Shown: positions 54,308 to 63,831 of the stretch, one piece after another
Numbering within the stretch: the stretch's first letter is position 1
How the letters are laid out: the number at the start of each line of letters is the position of its first letter
Source: Pseudomonadota bacterium
Lineage (GTDB): Bacteria; Pseudomonadota; Gammaproteobacteria; Acidiferrobacterales; Acidiferrobacteraceae
Direction: 5' to 3'
Length of the DNA: 64,000 bases
Assembly: GCA_021819245.1 (NCBI GenBank)
Contig: JAKARI010000009.1
Location: 17,973 to 81,972, forward strand
Made by a program: the position numbers and the translations under genes
Notes under the pieces: model-generated
Told to the model about the DNA's origin: nothing
What the model saw: the letters and a program-made list of their open reading frames with translations, nothing else
The model's database searches: none

Positions 54308-57300
54308 TTATGAGTCATTAAGCGCAGGCGCCGTGTCCAGAATCCCGGGCCTACGCAGGCGATCCAGGGTGAGGTAGATCACAGGCGTCGTAAAGAGCGT
54401 AAGAATCTGGCTGATCAATAGGCCACCGATTATGGTGATACCCAAGGGAATGCGCAGTTCGGCGCCCGCGCCGCTTTCCAGGACGAGCGGCACCGCCCCC
54501 AGAAGCGCCGCGAGCGTAGTCATCATGATAGGCCGAAAACGCAGTACGGACGCTTCGATTATTGCATCTTCAGGCGAGGCCCCCTGGCGCTGCGCCTCAA
54601 TCGCGAAGTCCACCATCATGATGCCGTTTTTCTTGACGATGCCCATGAGCAGGACGATGCCCACCAAGGCGACGATCGTAAATTCAGTCCCGGTAAAATA
54701 GAGCGCGGCAAGGGCGCCTATGCTGGCCGACGGCAGGGTCGACAATATGGTCAGGGGATGGATCGCGCTTTCATAGAGGATGCCAAGTACGATATAGATC
54801 ACGATAATGGTGGCCGCAATCAGCCAGGGTTCGCGCGCAAGAGATGTCTGAAAGCGGGCCGCTGCCCCGGAATAATGGCCGGTGATGGTTGCCGGTTCGT
54901 GAAGGGCGTGTTCAGCGCGGGTGATCGAGCGTTCCGCCGATTGGAGCGCCACATGCGGGGCAAGATTGAAGCCAATAGTCACCGCTGGGATCTGGTTTTC
55001 CTGGTCGACGGCAAGTGGCGCGCGCCTTGTACTTATGCGCGCGATCTCGCCGAGCGGGATCTCGGCATTGCCGGCGCCGGGTATGTAGAGGGACCCGAGC
55101 GCCGCCGGGCTTTGGCGAAAGTGGGGGGCGACGCCCAATACAACGCGATATTGATCATTCTGCGTGTAGATGGTAGAGACCTGCCGCTGCCCATAGGCAT
55201 CATAGAGGATATTGGCGACGGTCTGCATGGTGACGCCGAGCGTCGCGGCCCGCGTCCTCTGGAGCCGCACATAGGTTTCCGAGGCAGTTGCGGTGCCGCT
55301 GCTTGTGACATCGCGCAGTTGTGCATCGTGCCGCAGGGCACCGACCAGAGATGCGGCAAACTGCGTCAAGGCCATGTTGTCGGTGTCGGTGAGCGTGTAT
55401 TGATAGGTCGTGGGCGAGGGGCGGGAGGAGAGCGTGATGTCCTGTACGGGGCGAAGGTCCGCACGGAGTCCCGGAACCCTGCGCAGGGCGCGCCGCAGCG
55501 CTGCCTCCACCGTTTGCAGGGCCGGCCGCGTGCCGATCGGCTTAAGGAGGACCGTGAGCTCTCCGGTATTGGGGGTGGGGTTGGTAAGGCCCGTCCCAAT
55601 GTAGGATGTGACACCGCTTACCGCGGGATTGCGCCGGATCCGCGCGATAGCTTGGGCCTGCAGGGCCGCGAACGCCGGTAGCGAGATGCTTGCCCGCGCG
55701 CGGGTGGCCACCGCGATTTCGCTCGTGTCTTGCGTGGGCAGAAGGCCCTTGGGAATGACTATAAACAGAGCGAGCGTGCCGGCTAGGGTGGCACCGAACG
55801 CCCACAAGACGGCCGTGCGGTGACGGAGCACGGAAATTAATGTTGCGCGGTAGTGCTCCCGCAGGCTATGCCACAGGCGATCGATCATGGCGGCAAGGGC
55901 CGACCGGTGTGCGGTAGTCGGCTGCAGCAGATGGGCGCACATCATCGGTGTAAGGGTCAGGGAGATTACCGCCGATACGGCTACCGCTATCGAAAGCGTC
56001 ATCGAGAATTCGCGAAACAGCCGGCCCACGAGGCCCGGCATGAACAGCAGCGGGATGAAGACGGCGATGAGGGATATCGTAAGGGATACGATCGTAAAGC
56101 CGATCTGGCGCGAACCATCGAGGGCCGCCGTAAGCGGCCGCGCACCGGCCTCGAGGAATCGCACGATATTCTCGATCATGACGATGGCGTCATCAACCAC
56201 GAACCCGGAGGCCACCGTGAGCGCCATGAGCGAGAGGTTGTCTAGGCTAAAGCCCAGGGCATGCATGGCCGCAAAGGTTCCTATCAGGGATAGCGGCAGG
56301 GCCACGGCTGGTATCAGGGCCGCGCGCCATGTCGGCAGGAAGACGAAGATCACCAGAACAACAAGCACGATCGCAGTCATCAAGGTGAGCTCGACATCCG
56401 CGACCGAGGCCTTGATGGTGGTGGTCCGGTTGGCGACGATCGAAAAGGTGGTGGCAGCAGGAAGGATTTTGGATAGGCCGGAGAGCGCGGCCTTGACGCG
56501 CGCCACGGTACGCACAATGTTGGCGCCCGGCTCCCGGTCTATCGATATAAGCACGGCAGGCACCTGGTTGTATGTGGTGACAACCGACGGGTTCTCGAGC
56601 CCGGGTGCGACCGAGCCCACATTCGCAATGGTGACCGGTGTGCCCCCGACCGAGGCAATGACGATGCGCCGAAAGGCGCGGATCGATTGGAGCTGATCAG
56701 TGGCCCCTACCGCAAACGCCTGATGGCGGCCCTCGAAGCCCCCTTTTGGTCCGTTTTGATTGGCGTCCGCTATGGCCGTGCGCACGTCCTCGAGCGATAG
56801 GCCATAGGCTGCCAGCCGCACGGGATTGATATGCACGCGGATCGCCTTTTTCATGCCGCCCTGCACCTGGACCCGGCCGACGCCCGAGACCTCGCTTAAG
56901 CGCGGGGTCAGCAGTGTGTTAGCGATGGAGGCGAGCGCCGGTAAAGGGGTGGTGCGCGAGGTCAGGGCAAGCACCATGATGGGGCTGTCGGCGGGATTGA
57001 TCTCCGAGTAGACGGGTGGGTAGGGGATGTTCGGTGGCAGAGTCGCTGCAGCGGCATCGATGGCCGCCTGGACAGCCTGCGCGGCTGTGGTCAAAGATTC
57101 CTGGAGGGAAAATCGCAGAGTGATGGCGCTGGTTCCGTAGGAACTCACGGAACTCATGGCCGAGAGCCCGGCGATGTCCCCGAATTCATGCTGGAGCGGG
57201 GCGGTGATGAGGCGCGAGACGGTGTCAGCATTGGCGCCCGGCAGGCGCGTGGTCACCAGGATCGTCGGGAACGCCACGGACGGCAGGGCTGCCACCGGGA

Positions 57301-57394
57301 GCGAGCGATAGCCAAGGATACCGCCCAGCAGTAGCGCGACCGCAAGCAGGGTCGTCGCGATTGGGCGCGTGATAAAGGGGCGCGAGATGTTCAC
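54308..57394 (-). CDS. RND efflux pump inner-membrane subunit 1 (MdtB-like)
   Basis: 1028 residues. MNISRPFITRPIATTLLAVALLLGGILGYRSL, then FPTILVTTRLPGANADTVSRLITAPLQHEFGDIAGL, close to MdtB in wording. Asp-Asp in SGFVVDDAIVMIEN and Lys in LLMGIVKKNGIMMVDFAI are intact. The gene overlaps the adaptor stop by four bases and abuts the second pump gene, so the two pump subunits are made together. Confidence 0.95.
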   Translation of the reverse strand: MNISRPFITRPIATTLLAVALLLGGILGYRSLPVAALPSVAFPTILVTTRLPGANADTVSRLITAPLQHEFGDIAGLSAMSSVSSYGTSAITLRFSLQESLTTAAQAVQAAIDAAAATLPPNIPYPPVYSEINPADSPIMVLALTSRTTPLPALASIANTLLTPRLSEVSGVGRVQVQGGMKKAIRVHINPVRLAAYGLSLEDVRTAIADANQNGPKGGFEGRHQAFAVGATDQLQSIRAFRRIVIASVGGTPVTIANVGSVAPGLENPSVVTTYNQVPAVLISIDREPGANIVRTVARVKAALSGLSKILPAATTFSIVANRTTTIKASVADVELTLMTAIVLVVLVIFVFLPTWRAALIPAVALPLSLIGTFAAMHALGFSLDNLSLMALTVASGFVVDDAIVMIENIVRFLEAGARPLTAALDGSRQIGFTIVSLTISLIAVFIPLLFMPGLVGRLFREFSMTLSIAVAVSAVISLTLTPMMCAHLLQPTTAHRSALAAMIDRLWHSLREHYRATLISVLRHRTAVLWAFGATLAGTLALFIVIPKGLLPTQDTSEIAVATRARASISLPAFAALQAQAIARIRRNPAVSGVTSYIGTGLTNPTPNTGELTVLLKPIGTRPALQTVEAALRRALRRVPGLRADLRPVQDITLSSRPSPTTYQYTLTDTDNMALTQFAASLVGALRHDAQLRDVTSSGTATASETYVRLQRTRAATLGVTMQTVANILYDAYGQRQVSTIYTQNDQYRVVLGVAPHFRQSPAALGSLYIPGAGNAEIPLGEIARISTRRAPLAVDQENQIPAVTIGFNLAPHVALQSAERSITRAEHALHEPATITGHYSGAAARFQTSLAREPWLIAATIIVIYIVLGILYESAIHPLTILSTLPSASIGALAALYFTGTEFTIVALVGIVLLMGIVKKNGIMMVDFAIEAQRQGASPEDAIIEASVLRFRPIMMTTLAALLGAVPLVLESGAGAELRIPLGITIIGGLLISQILTLFTTPVIYLTLDRLRRPGILDTAPALNDS

Positions 57395-58584
57395 GCGTGG
57401 CTCGCCGTGCGCGATTTCCCCGTTTGCGCCGGGAGGATACGCACCTGCGCCCCCGGGTGCAGGCGTGAGCCGCCGACCACCACCACCTGCGCCCCCGCGG
57501 CTAGGCCCGAGCGAATGACGGTCAGACGCTGATCGGAAAAGCCAAGGCTCACGGGGACATCGCTCACTTGTAGTCCTTGTTTATGGGCCTTTACGCGCGG
57601 GCTGGCAAGGGCGGGTCCGCTCGGCCTCACGACATACACGAATGCCCCTTCGGGGCCTTGGCGCACCGCCACCGAGGGGACGACAACGACGTGGCGCTCA
57701 GTGCGAACCTGCAAACGGACATTGACGAAGGCGCCGGGCCACAGGGCCAGAGACGGGTTTTTGAAGCGCGCCTTGAGGGTCAGCGTTCCGGTCGACTGAT
57801 TGATGATATTGTCGAGCACCGTCAAGCGGCCCTTTGCGAGCACAAGCCGCCGCCCGCTGTGGTGCGCGAATGCCGTCACGTTTAATGTGTGCGCGTGCAG
57901 GGCATGCAGAACGTCGGACAGGTCTTGCTGCGGGAGGCTAAACAGGACATAGATCGGCTGGATCGTGGTGATAGTAACGATGCCCCCTGGCGTGCTGGGG
58001 CTTACGATATTGCCGGCATTGACTGCGAGGATGCCGGTGCGTCCGCTGATGGGCGCTATGATGCGTGTGTAGCTTAAGTTCGTGCGCGCGCTTTCTATCT
58101 GGGCATTGTCTTGCGCCACGATTGCGCGGTCCTCGGCGACGGTGGCCTTTTGCTCGGCTACGATCTCGGCGGATATGTAGTGGTGCGCGATAAGCATACG
58201 ATAGCGCTTGAGGGTATCGAGCGCGACCGCGAGTAGCGCCTGGTCCTGTGCGCGCTTGGCAAGCGCCTGGGCGAGGGCCGCCTGATAGGGACGTGGGTCG
58301 ATGCGCGCCAATAGGGCACCACGGCGCACGACAGTGCCTTGGCGGAAGTCCACGGCAATCATGGGACCTGTGATCATCGGTGCAATCGTCACGGTGCGGT
58401 AGGCCTGGACAAGACCGAGGGCGCGTAGGGTGATCGGGATATCGGCGTAGCGGGCGCGTGCGACGCGCACAGGAATGGGCGATGCGGCCATGCGGTGTTT
58501 TTTGGGATGTTCCACGAGCCGCACCACAAGCAGCACGACCAGGGCTATTGCAAGGGCCAGAGTCAGGCGTTTGCGACGGGACAT
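57391..58584 (-). CDS. RND periplasmic adaptor (MdtA-like membrane fusion protein)
   Basis: 397 residues. N-terminal helix (about 5-22), then the lipoyl half-motif (GTVVRRGALLARIDPRPYQAAL), a coiled-coil hairpin (about 105-165), the second lipoyl half (IIAPISGRTGILAVNAGNIV) and beta-barrel/membrane-proximal domains. It bridges the pump and the outer-membrane channel. Separated by one base from the outer-membrane protein gene upstream. Confidence 0.94.
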   Translation of the reverse strand: MSRRKRLTLALAIALVVLLVVRLVEHPKKHRMAASPIPVRVARARYADIPITLRALGLVQAYRTVTIAPMITGPMIAVDFRQGTVVRRGALLARIDPRPYQAALAQALAKRAQDQALLAVALDTLKRYRMLIAHHYISAEIVAEQKATVAEDRAIVAQDNAQIESARTNLSYTRIIAPISGRTGILAVNAGNIVSPSTPGGIVTITTIQPIYVLFSLPQQDLSDVLHALHAHTLNVTAFAHHSGRRLVLAKGRLTVLDNIINQSTGTLTLKARFKNPSLALWPGAFVNVRLQVRTERHVVVVPSVAVRQGPEGAFVYVVRPSGPALASPRVKAHKQGLQVSDVPVSLGFSDQRLTVIRSGLAAGAQVVVVGGSRLHPGAQVRILPAQTGKSRTASHA

Positions 58585-58585
58585 A

Positions 58586-60052
58586 TCAGCTTCCTACGAT
58601 GTGCCGGGGCTGGCGCAGGCGCCAGCCCCCGCCCAAGGCTTGATAGAGGTGGATGGCGGCGTCGAGGCGCGTAAGCTGCGCGTCGGTATAGGCATTCTCG
58701 TCGCCGAGCAGCGTCTCTTCGGCGGTAAGCACCGCGCTTACGTCGACAATGCCGGCTGCAAGTTGCGCCCGTACCGCCGCCAGCGCGCGCCGCGCCTCTT
58801 TTACCGCCTGTGCCTGGCGGTGCTCTTCTATGGTTGCATAGTGGAGCGCGGTGAGGGATTGCTCGGTATTGGTGAAGGCAAGGACCACGGTCTGCTCATA
58901 GGCCGCGACATCCTCGCGATACACGGCGCGCGAGACCGCAAGATTGCCCATGAGCCGGCCCCCCTCGAAGAGCGGTTGGGTGATCGATGTCGCGGCGTTG
59001 AGCAGCACGGATCCCGGGGACAGCAGGGTGTCGAGCGCGGCGCTGCTCGTATTGGCCGATCCGGTGAGGGTAATGGATGGGAAGAAGCTTGCAATGGCGG
59101 CTCGAACATTGGCGTTGGCCGCTATGAGGTTCGCCTCGGCCTGGGCCACATCAGGGCGTCGGCGCAGGAGGCGCGAGGGTAGCCCCGGTATGAGGCGTGG
59201 CACGGAAAGGGCGTTGATATGTTCCGGGGGGATCGCAAGCTGTTCTGGCGGCTCGCCAACGAGGATGCCAAGCCCTTGGGTCTCCTGCGTGAGGTCAGAG
59301 CGCAGCACGGGGATATTCGCGCGCTCGGAGGCAACGAGCGCGGCCTGCTGGGCCACGGTGACGGCATCGACCGTGCCGGCCACGAATTCGGTCTGCAGCT
59401 GTTTGAGCAGGCGCTGGGCGGCGCGCAGATTGCGCAACCCGATGGTGAGGGCGGCGCGGTCGGCGAGGATCTGAAACCAGGTCGTCGCGACGGCTGTGAC
59501 CTCGGTCAAGGCCACGGTATCGCGATTGAAGCGGGCGGCAGCCGCGTTTGCCAGGGCCGCGCGTAAGGCGTCGCGATTTTCGCCCCACAGGTCGACGAGG
59601 TATGAGGCCTGCACGGAGGCGCCATAGAACGGGCTTGGGGTGCGTCCAGCGGTGGTCGTGGCCCCGGGGTTTGCGACGCGTTGCCATTGGGCGCTGCCGG
59701 AGGCGCTTACGCTTGGCAAGAGCGGGGCGCCGGCGACCTCGACTGCGGCATTGGCGGCCTCGAGCTCCGCGGCCGCTATGCGGATGTTGAAGTTATGGCG
59801 TTCCGCGAGCGCGATAAAGTGGTTAAGGGGCGGCGAGTGGAAACCGCGCCACCAGGTCTTACTGGGCCACCGTGGCCTGGCATTGTGCGCGACGCTTGTA
59901 AAGTGCGCCGGCAGGGCCGATCGCGGCACATGGAAGGAAGGGCCCACAGCGCAGCCCGAGAGCAGTGCCAGCGCGCAAAGCGCTATGCGCGAAGGGATTT
60001 TTGTGCGCCCTGGGCGCAGCCCATGGTTATCGGGCCGTCTTGCGCCGGTCAT
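58586..60052 (-). CDS. Outer-membrane efflux lipoprotein (NodT/OprM family)
   Basis: 488 residues from ATG 60052; a GTG at 60118 in the same frame is an alternative with a longer N-terminus. The lipobox is LALLSGC, so the mature protein is acylated at Cys. Two OEP repeats follow, with IAAAELEAANAAVEVAGAPLLPSVSASGSAQW and ARRPDVAQAEANLIAANANVRAAIASFFPSITLTG-type motifs. It is the exit duct of the tripartite pump and first gene of the operon, an order different from E. coli mdtABCD, which has no such gene. Confidence 0.93.
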   Translation of the reverse strand: MTGARRPDNHGLRPGRTKIPSRIALCALALLSGCAVGPSFHVPRSALPAHFTSVAHNARPRWPSKTWWRGFHSPPLNHFIALAERHNFNIRIAAAELEAANAAVEVAGAPLLPSVSASGSAQWQRVANPGATTTAGRTPSPFYGASVQASYLVDLWGENRDALRAALANAAAARFNRDTVALTEVTAVATTWFQILADRAALTIGLRNLRAAQRLLKQLQTEFVAGTVDAVTVAQQAALVASERANIPVLRSDLTQETQGLGILVGEPPEQLAIPPEHINALSVPRLIPGLPSRLLRRRPDVAQAEANLIAANANVRAAIASFFPSITLTGSANTSSAALDTLLSPGSVLLNAATSITQPLFEGGRLMGNLAVSRAVYREDVAAYEQTVVLAFTNTEQSLTALHYATIEEHRQAQAVKEARRALAAVRAQLAAGIVDVSAVLTAEETLLGDENAYTDAQLTRLDAAIHLYQALGGGWRLRQPRHIVGS

Positions 60053-60269
60053 GGGTGCCGCCACGCCACGATAACGGGATCGCAGAGGCGCATGTGCCTT
60101 GATCACAAAGGTCTTCACCGGGACGTCACTCTACAGGGTACGGCCGATTTTGCTAAGCCCTATTTGGTGAGAAATCGTTACGCTTAAGGCGGTTTGCGCC
60201 CATGCCGGCGGGTGGTGCGTGGGGGACGGCCCGGGGCGCGGGCCTACCGGCAGCAACCCTGTCATGCCA

Positions 60270-61130
60270 TCAAGAGGGTAGGGGCTGCATGGTCTGAACG
60301 AAGGACCAGTCGATCGGATCGGCCTCGGCGGTGCCGGTTATCGGGGCGGTCCATGCCGGATCGGGGGCGCGCGCAAGAGGCAGATGGCCGCCGGCGGCAA
60401 AGAGTCCCGATGTCGGGTCGAGGCCGACCCAGCCTGCGCCCGGCAGAAAGGCCTCGGCCCAGGCATGCAAGGCGAGGGTCGCGCCGTTTGTGTCGGTGTG
60501 TCCGTTCCATTCCATGAGGTAACCGGAGACGAAGCGGGCCGGGACCCCGAGGGCGCGCAATACCTGAATCAAGAGCCAGGCGCTGTCGCGGCATGAGCCG
60601 CTCCCGCAGGTGAGCGTCTGATCACAGGACTGAATCCCAGGGGCGGTGCGTGTCGTGTAGCGCACGCGCTCGCGTAGGCGCGTGGCCACATGCGCAAGAA
60701 ACGCGACCGTAGTCGCAGGTCCGCTGCGGATCTCGTCGAGAAAGTCATTGAGCAGGGGGCTATGGGCGGCCACGTCCAGAAACGGGGCGAGCAGGGCGGT
60801 AAGCCGCGGGTCGTAGCGCGCGGGCCAATCGGCAACCGCGGGCTCCAGCAGAAAGTTGAGGGGGTTTTCGGGATGCCAGTCGATGGTGGCGCGCATAGTG
60901 ACGCAAAGCTCTGCGGTGCGCTCGGCGAACACGACGCGGGCGACGCGGGTACCGAAGGCGTCTTCATGCCAGTGCAGATGGGCGGGTGTCGGGCTCACCG
61001 CAAGCGTGTAGCCGGTAAGGGCCTGCGACCCTTGGCCGGCCGGGCACAGGCGCAATGTATGCGGGCCCAGGAGAACCGCCCGGTCATAGCGGTAGCGGGT
61101 CTCGTGATGCAGGGCAAAGAGCGGGGGCAT
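60270..61130 (-). CDS. Transglutaminase-like cysteine protease-fold protein
   Basis: 286 residues from ATG 61130. The N-terminal beta domain (HHETRYRYDRAVLLGPHTLRL) is followed by the core with Cys180 (GSGSCRDSAW), His222 (LALHAWAEAFL) and Asp238 (WVGLDPTSG), a complete triad. This branch (COG1305) accompanies Anbu peptidases and circularly permuted ATP-grasp proteins and has been proposed to act on peptides that they make or tag. It starts four bases after the stop of the Anbu gene. Confidence 0.92.
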   Translation of the reverse strand: MPPLFALHHETRYRYDRAVLLGPHTLRLCPAGQGSQALTGYTLAVSPTPAHLHWHEDAFGTRVARVVFAERTAELCVTMRATIDWHPENPLNFLLEPAVADWPARYDPRLTALLAPFLDVAAHSPLLNDFLDEIRSGPATTVAFLAHVATRLRERVRYTTRTAPGIQSCDQTLTCGSGSCRDSAWLLIQVLRALGVPARFVSGYLMEWNGHTDTNGATLALHAWAEAFLPGAGWVGLDPTSGLFAAGGHLPLARAPDPAWTAPITGTAEADPIDWSFVQTMQPLPS

Positions 61131-61134
61131 CGGC

Positions 61135-61917
61135 CTAGGGGGTGGGGGGGAACGGGTATATGTGGCCGGTAGATGCCGGCGTTTCCTCCCTCCCCTCCCA
61201 GTCGAAGGGTGGGAGGCCCTCAAGCGCCTGAAAGAGGCCGGCGCTCCATTGGCGGCTCACGGCCTGTAAAAACGGATCGTCTTCCGAAAGGTGCAGAAAT
61301 CGCCCCCCGTCGAACACATTGGCCCGCTGGATCAGGAGATCGATCGGTGGACCCACCGTGGCATTGCTGCGCACGGTCGAGTTCATGGAGACGAGCGCGC
61401 AGCGTGCCGCCCGCTCCAGATCAAGCGCCGGGACGATCACCCGGTCGAGGATGGGCTTGCCGTATTTGATCTCGCCGACTTGCAGAAACGGATGCTCGCG
61501 CGATTCATGGATATAGTTGCCTTGCGGATAGACGAGAAAGATCTCGGGTTTGTGTTCCGCAATCTGCCCCCCAAAGATAAATGTGGCCTCGAAACCCGTA
61601 GTCGAGATGTCACGCTCGGCCTGTTGGCGCTGAACGGCGGCGCTGGTCATGCCGACATAGTCTACCGCCTCCTCGAGGCTTGTCACGGATTGGAGATTGG
61701 GTGCCGCGGCGCGCTTTATGTCGTCACGGAGCTTTTTGACGACCGCTTGCGTGGTAGCGAGATTTCCGGATGACAGCAGCGTGAAGTGGCGTCCCGGACC
61801 TGGCGCGAAGCGATGCATCTTGGAGTAGCTGTTGACGTTGTCGATGCCCGCGTTGGTGCGCGAGTCTGCGCAAAAGACAAGCCCCTTATCCACTCGAATC
61901 GCCAGACAATATGTCAT
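61135..61917 (-). CDS. Anbu proteasome-like peptidase
   Basis: 260 residues from ATG 61917, which has AGGAGAGG before it. MTYCLAIRVDKGLVFCADSRTNAG and SYSKMHRF give, after Met removal, Thr1, Asp17 and Lys32, the N-terminal nucleophile set shared with HslV and proteasome beta subunits. The protein is longer than HslV (about 175), as is typical for Anbu. The role is unresolved; the conserved partners (transglutaminase-like, ATP-grasp, alpha-E) suggest making and cleaving a peptide tag. The first two partners are present; an alpha-E gene is not seen inside the window. Confidence 0.93.
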   Translation of the reverse strand: MTYCLAIRVDKGLVFCADSRTNAGIDNVNSYSKMHRFAPGPGRHFTLLSSGNLATTQAVVKKLRDDIKRAAAPNLQSVTSLEEAVDYVGMTSAAVQRQQAERDISTTGFEATFIFGGQIAEHKPEIFLVYPQGNYIHESREHPFLQVGEIKYGKPILDRVIVPALDLERAARCALVSMNSTVRSNATVGPPIDLLIQRANVFDGGRFLHLSEDDPFLQAVSRQWSAGLFQALEGLPPFDWEGREETPASTGHIYPFPPTP

Positions 61918-62379
61918 TGCCTCTCCTGCAGCCGTTCTCACACGCCCTTTAGCGCGGCGTGGGCCCCAAGCGCGAAGGGCCACCCGTAACCGCCGGCCAC
62001 GTCTCGCCAGGGCCATGCCCCAGCGCCAGGGCACTAGCATACGACAGCGCGGGCGGACGCGGCGAGTGCAGCTGTAAGGGGTGACGGTCTTAAATAATAA
62101 TAGGGGCGAACCGCGCAGGGCGGGCCGGGGCGCGGGCATGGTGTGCCCATGGGCGGTGCGCGGGCCCTAAAGCGGTGCAGGGAGCGGCCGGTCCTGTCAG
62201 GGGTGACAGGCGCCCGCGCCGGGGCGCAGGCGGATGGGCGCGCCCTTCGATGCGGCCCGGAATGGGCCAGCGGCGCAAAGGGACGATGGCATGGATATTG
62301 CCGATGGTGGATCTATCAAGACCGGTGGCGCGTACCGGGCCCTGGAAACGGGCCTGGCGGCCCGGTCCCAAACAGGCAT
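61918..62379. other. Divergent region between the Anbu and ATP-grasp genes
   Basis: It contains TTAAATAATAATA (62090-62102), the only AT-rich block and the likely place of at least one promoter. No gene; frames that extend the two genes into it are Arg/Gly-rich and unlikely to be translated. Confidence 0.45.
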
Positions 62380-63831
62380 ATGACCATGGCGTCCGCCTCA
62401 CTTTCTCTGGACTACCGCGTCGAGTCTTTTTACGACGAGGCGTTCGATGACTCGGGACAGCTGCGCCCCGGATCGCGCCTGCTGTTTGAATGCCTGAGCA
62501 GCTTTGCGCCGGGGGATGTCGCCAAGCATCAGCAGGCCGCCGAGGCGGCCATGTATCGGATGGGGGTGACATTTGCAGTCTCCGGCGGGGAGCAAGGCGC
62601 GGAACGGATCATCCCCTTTGATATCGTTCCACGCGTCATCGAGGCCCGGGAGTGGCAAATCCTGGAGCGCGGTTTAAAGCAGCGCGCCCATGCCCTCAAT
62701 CTTTTCATTGGCGACGTCTATGGGGATCAGCGCGTCATAAAAGACCGCATCGTACCGGCGGACCTCGTTTTGTCGGCGCCCACCTATAGAAGCGCGTGCA
62801 GGGGGCTTAAGGTGCCGCGTGGCATCTGGAACCATGTGTCGGGCACGGATATTATTCGCGATCGGGATGGCCAGTTTTACGTTCTGGAAGACAATCTCCG
62901 CTGCCCATCCGGCGTTTCGTACATGCTCGAGAATCGGCGCGTGCTAAAGCGCGTCTTGCCGCGCGCCTTTGACGTCTCGCGCGTGCGTGCCGTGGAGGAC
63001 TACCCCGGCCGGCTGCTCGATGTCCTGGAATATCTCGCGCCCTGGTCCGGGGCGGGCGCGAGGGCGGTTGTGTTGACACCGGGCCTCTATAACTCGGCCT
63101 ATTTCGAGCATGCGTTTCTCGCCCGGCAGATGGGGGTCGATCTGGTCGAGGGCCGCGATCTCATCGTGCAAAATGCCCTAGTCTATATGCGCACGACTCG
63201 AGGTCCGGTGCGGGTCGATGTGATCTATCGGCGCATCGACGACGATTTTCTTGATCCCCTGACCTTTCGGCCGGACTCCCTGCTCGGGGTGCCAGGGCTC
63301 ATGGATGCCTACCGGGCCGGCAATGTGGCGCTCGCCAACGCCCCCGGGACGGGGATCGGGGATGACAAGGCGCTCTACGCCTATATCCCGCAGATCATTC
63401 GGTATTATCTCGGGGAAGACCCCATCCTTGCGAATGTGCCGACTTATTTGTGCAGCAGGCCTGAAGACAGGCGGCATGTCCTGGCGCGGCTTAAGGAGAT
63501 GGTGGTCAAGGCGACTGATGGCTCCGGCGGCTATGGGATGATGATCGGCCCGTGCGCAGCTGCAGCCGAGCGTGCCGCGTTTCGTGAAAGGATCCTCGCG
63601 CACCCGCGCCAGTATATCGCGCAGCCGGTCCTGGCATTGTCGCGCGCGCCGATCGTGGTCGATGGCCATTTCGAGGGCCGCCATGTGGATCTCAGGCCCT
63701 ATGTCCTCTATGGTCGCGACATCCATGTGGTGCCGGGGGCCTTGACGCGCGTGGCGCTCATCAAGGGATCCCTGGTCGTCAATTCATCGCAAGGTGGCGG
63801 CAGCAAAGATACCTGGGTGCTGCAGGGATGA
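62380..63831 (+). CDS. Circularly permuted ATP-grasp protein (COG2308)
   Basis: 483 residues from ATG 62380 (ATG 62386 also possible). SFYDEAFDDSGQLRPG, FDIVPRVIEAREWQILERGLKQRAHALN, GIWNHVSGTDIIRDRDGQFYVLEDNLRCPSGVSYMLENR (about 152-190, in the DUF404/407 block) and VVKATDGSGGYGMM identify the family, thought to ligate peptides in an ATP-dependent way. Divergent from the Anbu gene. In other genomes an alpha-E domain gene follows; the last 170 bases of the window show no start of one. Confidence 0.92.
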   Translation: MTMASASLSLDYRVESFYDEAFDDSGQLRPGSRLLFECLSSFAPGDVAKHQQAAEAAMYRMGVTFAVSGGEQGAERIIPFDIVPRVIEAREWQILERGLKQRAHALNLFIGDVYGDQRVIKDRIVPADLVLSAPTYRSACRGLKVPRGIWNHVSGTDIIRDRDGQFYVLEDNLRCPSGVSYMLENRRVLKRVLPRAFDVSRVRAVEDYPGRLLDVLEYLAPWSGAGARAVVLTPGLYNSAYFEHAFLARQMGVDLVEGRDLIVQNALVYMRTTRGPVRVDVIYRRIDDDFLDPLTFRPDSLLGVPGLMDAYRAGNVALANAPGTGIGDDKALYAYIPQIIRYYLGEDPILANVPTYLCSRPEDRRHVLARLKEMVVKATDGSGGYGMMIGPCAAAAERAAFRERILAHPRQYIAQPVLALSRAPIVVDGHFEGRHVDLRPYVLYGRDIHVVPGALTRVALIKGSLVVNSSQGGGSKDTWVLQG

